Of a stretch of DNA of 13,319 bases, positions 6,019 through 12,702 are shown one piece after another (position 1 is the first letter of the stretch; every line of letters starts with the position of its first letter). The notes under the pieces are model-generated. The model did not search any database, was not told where the DNA came from, and was given only the letters and a program-made list of their open reading frames with translations. The DNA lies in NCBI GenBank assembly GCA_019420135.1, contig JAHZHS010000042.1, positions 1,404 through 14,722 of the forward strand, in the 5' to 3' direction. A program made the position numbers and the translations under genes. This stretch comes from Oscillospiraceae bacterium (GTDB lineage: Bacteria > Bacillota > Clostridia > Oscillospirales > Ruminococcaceae).

Positions 6019-6342
6019 ATGAAACTGATCACTGCTATTGTCAACAAGGAAGATTCCAAGGCCGTCTGCAACGAACTGCTGCGGGCCCACTTCTACGTCA
6101 CCCGTCTGGCCACCACCGGCGGCTTCCTCATGGCGGGCAACATGACGCTGCTCATCGGCACCGAGGACGAGCGGGTGGATGACTGCATCGCCTGTATCTC
6201 CAAGTGCTGCAAGCAGCGCACCGAGATTGTGCCCGGCACCGCCTCCATCGGTCTGGGCATCGAGAGCGCCATGCCCATCGAGGTCACCGTGGGCGGCGCC
6301 ACCGTCTTTGTCACCAATGTGGAGCGCTTCGAAAAGCTGTGA
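6019..6342 (+). CDS. darA: Cyclic di-AMP receptor, PII-like (DarA/PstA, YaaQ family)
   Basis: This 107-aa protein belongs to the DUF970/cyclic-di-AMP receptor family, a PII-like trimer that binds c-di-AMP and has no known enzymatic activity. The start MKLITAIVNKEDS, TTGGFLMAGNMTLLIG around residues 33-48, and the C-terminal GGATVFVTNVERFEKL are the recognisable family blocks; the TGGF and GN stretches lie in the ligand-binding region of known structures. The length is typical. AAGGAGGG lies 8-10 bp before ATG 6019. Its TGA overlaps the holB ATG (TGATG at 6340-6344), so the two are translationally coupled. In Bacillus subtilis the order is darA-yaaR-holB-yaaT; yaaR is missing here. Confidence 0.95.
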   Translation: MKLITAIVNKEDSKAVCNELLRAHFYVTRLATTGGFLMAGNMTLLIGTEDERVDDCIACISKCCKQRTEIVPGTASIGLGIESAMPIEVTVGGATVFVTNVERFEKL

Positions 6343-7253
6343 TGCTTGACCGTCTGGCCGGCAACGCGGCTCTCAAAAAGGACCTGGCGGCGGCGCTGGC
6401 CGCCGGACGCCTGGCCCACAGTATCCTTCTGGTCGGCGAACGCGGCTGCGGCGCCGGCTTTGCCGCGCGTTGCCTTGCGGCGGACTACCTCTATCCCGAC
6501 GGCGGCCCTCACGCCGAGGCCGTCTTGCGGGGGGAGGACACCGAGTGCATCTCCCTGCGGGGGGAGGGTGCCTCCGGTCAGATCAAGGTGGAGCGCATCC
6601 GCGCCGCCCGGGAGGCCATCCAGCATTCGGCCCTGTCGGAGGATGCGGCGGGACGTGTGCTCTTTGTCTACGGTGCCCAGGACCTGAACCAGAGCTCGGC
6701 CAACGCCATGCTCAAGATCATCGAGGAGCCCCCGGAGGGGGTGCTCTTCCTCTTCACCGCCACCAGCGCCGCCGGCGTGCTGCCCACCATCCGCAGCCGC
6801 TGCGCCGCCTACACCCTGGCCCCTGTCCCCCCCGCCGAGTGCGCCGAAGTGCTGCGCCGGGCCCTGCCCCGGCTGAGCCGGGACGAGGCGGAGGATCTGG
6901 CCTTTCTCTATGAGGGACACATCGGCTCCTGCCTGGACGCAGTGCAGGACGCCGCCGTGCGCACGGCGCTGCAGACGGCGCGGGACTTCTGCAAGGCGGC
7001 GGAGCAGGACGACACCTACCGGGCCGCCGCCCTCATGGCGGGGCTGGAAAAGGACCGTACCGCCGCCCTGGCGGTGCTGCGCCAGGCCTGCTGTCTGGCC
7101 AGCGGGGCCCTGCGCCGTCCCGGCTATGCCGGGCTGGCCCCCAAACACGCCCAGCGGCTTCTCAACGCCGCAGCCGGAGCCCGGGACGCCATCCGCGCCA
7201 ACGGCAACCTGCGGCTGGCCCTGACGGTCTTTGCCGCCGGGAGCTGCGGGTAA
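6342..7253 (+). CDS. holB: DNA polymerase III delta prime subunit (clamp loader)
   Basis: This 303-aa protein is of the clamp-loader AAA+ family. The decisive block is NAMLKIIEEPPEGVLFLFT (121-139), followed by TIRSRC with the SRC arginine-finger motif at 152-154. The P-loop position reads GERGCGAG (32-39), with the catalytic lysine missing, as expected of delta prime, which does not hydrolyse ATP. This also separates it from DnaX. Unusually, the four-cysteine zinc module normally present between the P-loop and the sensor region is absent: residues 45-75 have no CxxC and are shorter than usual. ATG 6342 overlaps the darA stop codon, which supports the start despite a weak ribosome site. It probably works with DnaX and HolA in loading the beta clamp. 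Confidence 0.93.
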   Translation: MLDRLAGNAALKKDLAAALAAGRLAHSILLVGERGCGAGFAARCLAADYLYPDGGPHAEAVLRGEDTECISLRGEGASGQIKVERIRAAREAIQHSALSEDAAGRVLFVYGAQDLNQSSANAMLKIIEEPPEGVLFLFTATSAAGVLPTIRSRCAAYTLAPVPPAECAEVLRRALPRLSRDEAEDLAFLYEGHIGSCLDAVQDAAVRTALQTARDFCKAAEQDDTYRAAALMAGLEKDRTAALAVLRQACCLASGALRRPGYAGLAPKHAQRLLNAAAGARDAIRANGNLRLALTVFAAGSCG

Positions 7254-7278
7254 TCACAAGACAAAAGGAACGCAAAAG

Positions 7279-8337
7279 ATGAAAGTCATTTCTGTCAAAT
7301 TCAAGGAGAGCGGCCGGGTGTACTACTTTGACCCCGGCACCATGGAGATCCACCGGGGGGACTACGTCATTGTGGAGACCGCCCGGGGCACCGAGTGCGG
7401 CGAGGTCGTGCGCGGGGTGCACGAGGTCTCCTCCAACGGCTTCAACAAGGAGCTCAAGCCGGTCATCCGAATGGCCGACGGGGTGGACGTCCGCCGCATG
7501 CACCAGAACCGGGCCGACGAGCGCAACGCCTACCGCGTCTGCGAGCAGCGCATCGCCGCCCACGGCCTGGCCATGAAGCTGGTGGAGGCGGAGTACACCC
7601 TGGACCGCAGCAAGCTGATCTTCTACTTCACGGCGGACAACCGGGTGGATTTCCGGGAGCTGGTCAAGGATCTGGCCTCCCACTTCCACACCCGCATCGA
7701 GCTGCGTCAGATCGGCGTCCGGGACGAGAGCAAAATGAAGGGCGGCCTGGGCATGTGCGGCCAGCCCTTCTGCTGCAGCCGGTTCCTCAAGAACTTCCAG
7801 CCCGTCTCCATCAAGATGGCCAAGGAACAGGGGCTGTCCCTCAACCCCACCAAGATCAGCGGCGCCTGCGGGCGGCTGATGTGCTGCCTGGGCTATGAGC
7901 AGAAGAGCTACGAGTACCTCAACTCCATCACCCCGCCGGTGGGCAGCACGGTGCGCACCCCCGACGGCGAGGGCGTGGTGCAGGAGGTCAACGTCATCTC
8001 GGGCATGCTCAAGGTGCGCAGCACGGTGGAGAGCCTGGCCCCCAAGTATTACAAGCGGGAGGAGTGCGTCTACCTGCGGGGTGGACGCCGCGGCCGCAAA
8101 TCCGGCGAGGGCAGCAAGGAAGCCGCCCCCAAGGAGAACGGCAGGGATGCCTCCAAAGAGGCGCCCAGGGAGGGCGGCAAGGCCCCTGCCAGGGACAGCG
8201 ACGCCAAGGGCGGCAAGCCCCGGGAAACGGCCGCAGAGGCCGGCAAACCCGGCCCCCGCGCCGGCCAGCAGCCCCGCAGCGCCGCCCCGGAAGCGCCTGT
8301 CCCGGCGGCCCCTGCCACGGAACCCGGCGAGGAATAA
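7279..8337 (+). CDS. ricT: PSP1-domain protein RicT (YaaT)
   Basis: This 352-aa protein's PSP1 core (about residues 1-250) begins MKVISVKFKESGRVYYFDPG. It has the diagnostic cysteine pairs CGQPFCCSRF (Cys160, 165, 166) and CGRLMCCLGYE (Cys197, 202, 203). In Bacillus subtilis YaaT/RicT joins YlbF and YmcA in the Ric complex, which carries two [4Fe-4S] clusters and is needed for RNase Y-dependent mRNA maturation and for sporulation and competence. The conserved cysteines fit that role. After about residue 258 comes a roughly 95-aa low-complexity tail rich in Lys, Ala, Gly, Pro and Glu, probably disordered and longer than in B. subtilis. ATG 7279 follows AGGA with a 9-bp gap. It sits 25 bp after holB in the same cluster. 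Confidence 0.94.
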   Translation: MKVISVKFKESGRVYYFDPGTMEIHRGDYVIVETARGTECGEVVRGVHEVSSNGFNKELKPVIRMADGVDVRRMHQNRADERNAYRVCEQRIAAHGLAMKLVEAEYTLDRSKLIFYFTADNRVDFRELVKDLASHFHTRIELRQIGVRDESKMKGGLGMCGQPFCCSRFLKNFQPVSIKMAKEQGLSLNPTKISGACGRLMCCLGYEQKSYEYLNSITPPVGSTVRTPDGEGVVQEVNVISGMLKVRSTVESLAPKYYKREECVYLRGGRRGRKSGEGSKEAAPKENGRDASKEAPREGGKAPARDSDAKGGKPRETAAEAGKPGPRAGQQPRSAAPEAPVPAAPATEPGEE

Positions 8338-8364
8338 CTTTCCGCACGTTTTACCGCTTTGGTC

Positions 8365-8393
8365 TTGCAAACCGGGCGGTGGGATGGTACAAT
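8365..8393 (+). promoter_or_regulatory. Strong sigma-A-like promoter of the ferredoxin gene
   Basis: TTGCAA (8365-8370), exactly 17 bp, then TACAAT (8388-8393). Transcription would start near 8400, leaving a leader of about 110 nt before ATG 8510. The leader contains a GC-rich hairpin (GGCCG 8439-8443 with CGGCC 8453-8457) that may stabilise the message. I recognise no riboswitch. Confidence 0.75.
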
Positions 8394-8509
8394 ATCTCTA
8401 AACAAGTAGGGCGCGTCTAACAGCCCCCAATGCTTGCTGGCCGCCGGACTGCCGGCCGTGCAGGGTGCCGGAGGCAAATTCAATCAGCACGGAGATAAGG
8501 AGTTTCACG

Positions 8510-8677
8510 ATGGCTCATATGGTTACCGACGAGTGCGTTGCTTGCGGCGCTTGTGTTGACACTTGCCCCGTTGGCGCTATCACTCTGGGCGACAAGGCTG
8601 AGGTCGACGCGTCTTCCTGCGTGGACTGCGGCGCTTGCGAGGGCGTTTGCCCCACCGGCGCAATCAAGGCTGAGTAA
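8510..8677 (+). CDS. 2[4Fe-4S] ferredoxin, clostridial type
   Basis: This 55-aa protein has two complete cluster motifs: Cys9-Cys12-Cys15 with Cys19-Pro, and Cys37-Cys40-Cys43 with Cys47-Pro. It is the standard small clostridial ferredoxin, an electron carrier for pyruvate:ferredoxin oxidoreductase, hydrogenase and related enzymes. ATG 8510 follows TAAGGAG (8496-8502) at 7 bp; the 15 codons open upstream have no ribosome site. Codon choice differs from neighbours: GCT, GTT and ACT occur often (for example in GCTTGTGTTGACACTTGC), whereas surrounding genes use almost only C- or G-ending codons. That fits very high expression. It is monocistronic, with its own promoter and a strong terminator. 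Of similar motif proteins, polyferredoxin subunits are longer. Confidence 0.97.
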   Translation: MAHMVTDECVACGACVDTCPVGAITLGDKAEVDASSCVDCGACEGVCPTGAIKAE

Positions 8678-8693
8678 TTGGTTTTTTAACCCG

Positions 8694-8736
8694 AACGCGG
8701 TGCGGAGAAACTTCTCCGCACCGCGTTTTGTTTTTG
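8694..8736 (+). terminator. Strong Rho-independent terminator of the ferredoxin gene
   Basis: Inverted arms at 8694-8709 and 8712-8727 (AACGCGGTGCGGAGAA and its complement) are perfect over 16 bp; sterically a 14-bp stem with a 6-nt loop is realistic. TTTTGTTTTTG follows. The left flank does not give a U-run on the minus strand, so it is one-directional. Confidence 0.95.
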
Positions 8737-8796
8737 TTCATCTTCCCTTTTCCCCGCCGCGCAGGCCGTTTTGCCGCCCGCCCCGCGGGGACAATC

Positions 8797-9120
8797 TCAG
8801 TTGAGGCGGTACCCCACCTTGAACACCGTGACAATATCCAGTTCCGGCCCCAGCTTGCGCCGCAGCTGGCGGATGTGCATGTCCACCGTGCGGGTACGCT
8901 GGGGCGAGGTGACGCCCCACACGCAGGCCAGCAGCTCCTTCCGGGTGAAGGCCTGTCCCCGGTGGGTCAGCAGAAAGGCCAGCAAACACCGCTCCTTGGG
9001 GGAGAGGGTCACTGGGATGCCGTCCCGCAAAACCCGACCCGTTCCCGGGTCCAGTTCGATATTTTTATACAAAATCCGCTTTCCGGTCTGCGCCGGATAC
9101 CGGGTCCGGGGCTCCATCAT
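8797..9120 (-). CDS. Stand-alone winged-helix DNA-binding protein (OmpR/PhoB-type, no receiver domain)
   Basis: This 107-aa protein is essentially one Trans_reg_C winged-helix domain: TLSPKERCLLAFLLTHRGQAFTRKELLACVWG, then RTRTVDMHIRQLRRKLG (recognition helix), and the wing FKVGYRLN at the C-terminus. Nothing upstream encodes the phospho-acceptor receiver domain that normally precedes it, so it is not a two-component response regulator in the usual sense, and no kinase is adjacent. ATG 9120 is preferred because AAAGGA lies 7-10 bp upstream on the minus strand. The frame remains open to an ATG at 9243, but that start lacks a good ribosome site and would add an arginine-rich, non-domain extension. 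It is divergent from the XRE gene and has a promoter at 9302-9330. Targets are unknown. Confidence 0.88.
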   Translation of the reverse strand: MMEPRTRYPAQTGKRILYKNIELDPGTGRVLRDGIPVTLSPKERCLLAFLLTHRGQAFTRKELLACVWGVTSPQRTRTVDMHIRQLRRKLGPELDIVTVFKVGYRLN

Positions 9121-9289
9121 GGTGCTGTCCTTTCCGGCAGGGTCCCTGGGCCGGGGCCTGCCTGTTTGCCTGTCCTCCGGGCGGATGACCCGCCGGAAAC
9201 GCCCTCTTTTTATTTGTGTCCCGCAGGCGGGATTTTGTTTCATCCGGGTGGAAATTTTCCTGTTTTCCCGGCATTTTGTTCTATATCAG

Positions 9290-9374
9290 TTGACATTATC
9301 TATTATAAGTCAGCATTTATAGAACGTCAATACGGTAGACTACTTGTAACAACTGTTGCGGGGAGGATGCCGGT
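9290..9374 (+). promoter_or_regulatory. Shared control region between divergent regulators, with candidate operators
   Basis: TTGACA at 9290-9295 is a perfect -35 for the XRE gene, but the following -10 candidates (CATTTA or TTTATA, 9314-9321) are poor, so the plus promoter is tentative. Symmetric sites are TGAC-TTAT/ATAA-GTCA arms at 9291-9312 (one-base offset), GTAGACTAC (9335-9343) and CAACTGTTG (9350-9358). These are reasonable binding sites for either divergent regulator; which one binds is unknown. Confidence 0.4.
9302..9330 (-). promoter_or_regulatory. Promoter of the winged-helix gene
   Basis: On the minus strand, -35 TTGACG (9330-9325), 17 bp, then -10 TATAAT (9307-9302). The start would fall near 9295, giving a leader of about 175 nt to ATG 9120. 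The -10 lies inside an imperfect palindrome (9291-9312), and the start site overlaps a plus-strand TTGACA. Confidence 0.7.
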
Positions 9375-9740
9375 ATGTATGATATGGGGGCGCGGCTGCA
9401 GGCGCTGCGCAAGGCAAAGGGCTGGTCCCAGGAGGCTCTGGGCCGCAAGGTGAACAAGGCCAAGTCGGTCATCAGCAGCTATGAGGCCAACCTGCGCACG
9501 CCGCCGCTGGACGTGCTGACCAGTCTGGCGGCGCTGTACGGGGTTTCCCTGGACTATCTGGCGGGGGTGGAAAAGCGGGAGATGATCTCCTCCGAGGGCC
9601 TGTCCGACGCCCAGCGCAGTCTGGTGCAGACCATCGTGGTGGAGCTGCAGAGCCCCAATCCCCACGGCGCCCGCACCCTCACCCCCCGGCAGCTGGACAT
9701 CCTCAATTCCCTGCTCTACGAGTTCACCAAGGACCGGTAA
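9375..9740 (+). CDS. XRE-family HTH transcriptional regulator
   Basis: This 121-aa protein has an N-terminal Cro/CI-type helix-turn-helix (about residues 6-60: LQALRKAKGWSQEALGRKV, then SYEANLRTPPLDVLTSLAALYGVSLDYLAG), the standard SinR/XRE pattern. The remaining 60 residues lack any recognisable enzymatic or metal-binding motif and may form a small dimerisation helix pair (LTPRQLDILNSLLYEF). ATG 9375 follows GGGAGG (9361-9366) at 8 bp. It is divergent from the winged-helix gene and converges on the ABC operon, from which a bidirectional terminator separates it. No prophage genes are nearby, so it is more likely a chromosomal regulator than a phage repressor. Targets are unknown. Confidence 0.92.
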   Translation: MYDMGARLQALRKAKGWSQEALGRKVNKAKSVISSYEANLRTPPLDVLTSLAALYGVSLDYLAGVEKREMISSEGLSDAQRSLVQTIVVELQSPNPHGARTLTPRQLDILNSLLYEFTKDR

Positions 9741-9787
9741 GGGCCGCGCACGGTCTGCCCGCTTTCCGGCAGGCAGCGGCATGCATA

Positions 9788-9834
9788 AAAATCCCCCGGG
9801 ACCTCTCCGCTTTGGGAGGGTCCGGGGGATTTTC
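9788..9834. terminator. Bidirectional terminator between the XRE gene and the ABC operon
   Basis: A long stem pairs AAAATCCCCCGG (9788-9799) with its complement at 9822-9833. It continues inward through ACC/GGT and TCC/GGA with one or two bulged bases, around a GCTTT loop. The outer A/T run gives U-rich tails on both strands. It serves the convergent ends at 9740 (plus) and 9857 (minus). Confidence 0.88.
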
Positions 9835-9856
9835 CATTTTGTATTATTTGCCCGTT

Positions 9857-11308
9857 TTATTCGTGGCGTATTGCCTCCAGGGCGCTGATCTTGGTGGCCC
9901 GGGCGGCGGGCAGAATGCCTGCCACCAGACCGATGAGGGTGGCAAACGCCAGGGCCAGCAGCACCAGCCAGGGGGGAACCACCGACACGGCGGAACCCGT
10001 ACCGTAGTAGCCCATCATGCCCATCATGTCGGAGATTCCTCCCCCGCTGCCGCCCAGGACGGCCATGATGAGGGTGAGGTTGTTGAGCACAAAGCTGATG
10101 AGCAGGCTGACCACCGAGCCGGTGACGCCGCCGATCAGGCCGATGAAGCCGCTCTCGATCAAAAACATCAGGCGGATCTTGCCCAGAGCGCAGCCCAGCA
10201 CCTTCATGATGCCGATCTCCCGGGTGCGCTCATAGATGGCCATGGTCATGGTGTTGATGATGTTCAGCGCCGCCACCAGCAGGCTGAAGGCCGCCAGGCA
10301 GCCCAGGATCAGCATGAGCTGGGAGACCTGCTTCTGCATGGCTTCCCGCTGCTGGGTCATGGAGTAGGTGCTGAAGCCCAGGTCCTGGATGGCCTGGTCC
10401 ACCTCCTCCACGTTGTCCATGTCGTCCACCTTGACGTAGACCTGGTCATAGCTGGTGGTGTTGGTGTCGTAGGGGGAGGCATTGCTGCCCGCCAGATCTT
10501 TGTACTCCTCCTGGAGCATCTTCACGTCCTGGATGCGCAGGATAAAGCTGCTCTGGGTCCACCAGCCCTTGGCGGTGTCGGGGTTGATGCTGCCCACCAC
10601 CTTGAGCTTCCAGCTCTTGGTCTTGGGGTTTTCGGCATCGCCGTTGGACAGGGTGAGGGTCATGTCCTCCTTGGTCACATCCACAAAGGGCTCCAGCAGA
10701 TTGCCCGCCGCGTCGGTCTGGCCGTACCAGCGGTACCGCTTGGAGGAGTTGTAGCTCTTGCGGGTGTCCTCAAAGTTATAGCCGGTCTGCTCGCAGACCA
10801 TGACGGGGATGACATCCCGGCCATAGCTGCCGGTGTCGGTCATCCAGTCGCCGCTGGCCAGGGTGAAGCCCATGGGCTCCATGGCGCTGGCGTAGACGCC
10901 CACGGCATTGCCCAGGTAGGCCGAGTACCGGTCCCCCTTGCCCGCCGTGATGGTGCCGTTGAGGGAGTAGGCCTGATAGAAGGGAGTAGCCGCCACCACA
11001 TGGTCCATCTTGGTGAAGCTGGCGACCATCTCATCGTTGAGGACGGCGGGCTGATCCTCGCCGCCCACCGCCGCCGAGCCCCCCGACCCCGAATAATACA
11101 CGGTGCCGTTGCCGTACACCTGGATCTGGGTCAGGTCGCCCCAGCTGGCCAGCATGGCCTCGTTGGCCTGGTTCATGGCGATGCCGAAGCTGATCATGAC
11201 AATGATCAGGCAGGTGCCCACCGCCACGCCGATGACCGTCAGGGCTGTGCGGCCCTTGCGGCGGGAAAGGTTCCGCGCCGAAAGCGCGATCAGATCAAAG
11301 ATCTTCAT
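9857..11308 (-). CDS. ABC transporter permease, MacB/FtsX type
   Basis: This 483-aa protein has the classic MacB topology: a cytoplasmic start with ARNLSRRKGRTALTVIGV, transmembrane helix 1 at about 23-45, a large extracytoplasmic domain (about 46-325), then three C-terminal helices (about 330-352, 378-412 and 445-466). The FtsX hallmarks ERTREIGIMKVLG (360-372) and the terminal PAARATKISALEAIRHE (467-483) are clear. It should couple ATP binding to movement of the outer domain and export or sensing of a substrate, which is not identifiable. Unusually, the loop between helices 3 and 4 (about 418-443) is an insertion rich in Gly and Met (GGSGGGISDMMGMMGYYG). ATG 11308 overlaps the upstream stop by 14 bp, with GGAGG inside the preceding gene, which implies translational coupling. 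It is the last gene of the operon. Confidence 0.95.
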   Translation of the reverse strand: MKIFDLIALSARNLSRRKGRTALTVIGVAVGTCLIIVMISFGIAMNQANEAMLASWGDLTQIQVYGNGTVYYSGSGGSAAVGGEDQPAVLNDEMVASFTKMDHVVAATPFYQAYSLNGTITAGKGDRYSAYLGNAVGVYASAMEPMGFTLASGDWMTDTGSYGRDVIPVMVCEQTGYNFEDTRKSYNSSKRYRWYGQTDAAGNLLEPFVDVTKEDMTLTLSNGDAENPKTKSWKLKVVGSINPDTAKGWWTQSSFILRIQDVKMLQEEYKDLAGSNASPYDTNTTSYDQVYVKVDDMDNVEEVDQAIQDLGFSTYSMTQQREAMQKQVSQLMLILGCLAAFSLLVAALNIINTMTMAIYERTREIGIMKVLGCALGKIRLMFLIESGFIGLIGGVTGSVVSLLISFVLNNLTLIMAVLGGSGGGISDMMGMMGYYGTGSAVSVVPPWLVLLALAFATLIGLVAGILPAARATKISALEAIRHE

Positions 11309-12668
11309 CTCCGTCCTCCAGCTTGGCGAGAGCGGCGGCCTTCTTCTTTTTGCGGACGACCGCCACTACGATGACGACCACTACCACAACGCCCACCACA
11401 ATGAGCACAATGCCCCACACCGGAATGCCGCCGGAGGGTTCCGGCTCCATCATGCCGGGATCCATCATCATGGGATCGTCATAGACGGGCATGTCCTGCA
11501 CGGTGGCGGTGAAGTCCTGGGTCAGGGTCTTGGTGGTGCCGTCGTTGGCCTCGTAGGTCAGGGTGATGGTACCGGACAGCTCCCCCGCCTGCTGGGGGGT
11601 CAGGTCAAAGTCCACGCTGTTCTCGGTGCCGGCGGCAATGTTGCCGATATACTGCTGGGAGACATCCACCCCCAGGTTCTCCCCCGAGATGGAGGCTTCC
11701 AGGTTGGCGACAGGGTTTTTGCCCTTGTTGACGAAGTTCACCGTCACCGAGGTGGTGTCCCCCACATAGATGGTGTCGGACAGTTCCATGGTGGTGATCT
11801 CAAAGCGGTCGGGCTGGGAGATGGGCACCGAGATGGTGCCGGAACCGGTGACGGCAGTGCCGGACTCGGTGCCGGTGCCGGTCATGTTGACGGTGATGTT
11901 GGCCACGCCGCCGGTGAAGGAGGCGGAGGGCAGCACCGCAAAGGAGACGTCCCGGGTGCTCTTGGCGGACATGGTGCCCACATATTCGGACAGGCTGCCG
12001 CCGGTCAGGGTGATTCCGTCGGGCAGGGTGACCGACACGATGACATCGGACAGGGTCTCATCGCCGTCGGTGGCGTAGGCGGTGACGCTGAGGGTGAAGG
12101 GATTGCCCGCGGTCACGGCGTCGCTGCCGTAGCTGGACTGGCGCATGACCAGATTGGGGGTCTTGGGATCCTCGTCCACGCACTGGCCGATGGTCACCGA
12201 GAACTGCTGCATGGCCATGGAGGTGTCCAGATAGCTCAGGTCGATGTTGAGGGTGTTGCCGCCCCCGGCGTAGATCACATCCCGGAACAGCAGCACATAG
12301 GTGTAGTAGGCGCCGGCATCGTCGGTGGACTCGGTCAGCTGGCTGATCTCACCGGTGCCGGTGTACTGGAACACCGAGGAGTTGATGCGGGTGACGATCT
12401 GATCGGTAGTGACATTGTTCTTGGCCGAGGAGTGGTCCACCACCCGCAGCACAATGTTCACATGGTCGTCCCGCTCCACGGTGGTGACCTCGCCGCCTGC
12501 CAGGTCGGTGACGGTGGCGGCAGTGACATAGACGCCGTCCGCCGGGACATTGTTCACCGGGGGATTGGACGAGGTGCCCCCGTCCTCCGCAAAGGCGGGC
12601 AGGGCAAGCAGGCAGACCAGAAGCAGCAGGGCCATGCCGACGGAAAGAATACGTGAGGTCGTTTTCAC
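11295..12668 (-). CDS. Secreted, membrane-anchored protein with CARDB-like repeats, ABC-operon partner
   Basis: This 457-aa protein begins at GTG 12668 with a clear signal peptide (residues 1-27; hydrophobic core MALLLLVCLLALPAFA, likely cut before Glu28). The GTG is chosen because AAGGAGG lies 8 bp upstream. The mature part is beta-rich. An N-terminal region is followed by two Ig-like segments, one around MRQSSYGSDAVTAGNPFTLSV and a better one around DTIYVGDTTSVTVNFVNKGK, which fits a CARDB-type adhesion fold. A Met/Pro/Asp linker (DDPMMMDPGMMEPEPSGG) leads to one transmembrane helix (about 417-437), a stop-transfer RKKKK and an acidic tail, so it is anchored with its bulk outside. It has no RND-type adaptor features. 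It lies between the ATPase and permease genes and probably contacts the permease's outer domain, which is inference. Confidence 0.88.
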   Translation of the reverse strand: MKTTSRILSVGMALLLLVCLLALPAFAEDGGTSSNPPVNNVPADGVYVTAATVTDLAGGEVTTVERDDHVNIVLRVVDHSSAKNNVTTDQIVTRINSSVFQYTGTGEISQLTESTDDAGAYYTYVLLFRDVIYAGGGNTLNIDLSYLDTSMAMQQFSVTIGQCVDEDPKTPNLVMRQSSYGSDAVTAGNPFTLSVTAYATDGDETLSDVIVSVTLPDGITLTGGSLSEYVGTMSAKSTRDVSFAVLPSASFTGGVANITVNMTGTGTESGTAVTGSGTISVPISQPDRFEITTMELSDTIYVGDTTSVTVNFVNKGKNPVANLEASISGENLGVDVSQQYIGNIAAGTENSVDFDLTPQQAGELSGTITLTYEANDGTTKTLTQDFTATVQDMPVYDDPMMMDPGMMEPEPSGGIPVWGIVLIVVGVVVVVVIVVAVVRKKKKAAALAKLEDGDEDL

Positions 12669-12702
12669 AGGGAGATCCTCCTTACAAAATGGTACGTCCG
12701 GT

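Noticed and set aside
8394..8509. Possible riboswitch in the ferredoxin leader
   Set aside because: Only a short GC-rich hairpin is visible and no known aptamer pattern was recognised; a structured leader is enough explanation.
9219..9240. Small hairpin TCCCGC-AG-GCGGGA followed by TTTTGTTT, plus strand
   Set aside because: It looks terminator-like, but no plus-strand gene ends there, the loop is only 2 nt as drawn, and the stem is short. It lies in the leader of the minus-strand winged-helix gene, where it gives no U-run.
9121..9243. Longer winged-helix protein starting at ATG 9243
   Set aside because: The added 41 residues are Arg/Pro/Gly-rich with no receiver-domain features, and the ribosome site is about 14 bp away; ATG 9120 has AAAGGA at good spacing.
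9812..12656. Two long plus-strand open frames (about 520 and 517 codons) opposite the ABC permease and surface protein
   Set aside because: They show the same His/Gly/Val-rich shadow composition and mirror genes with clear motifs and ribosome sites; no independent support.
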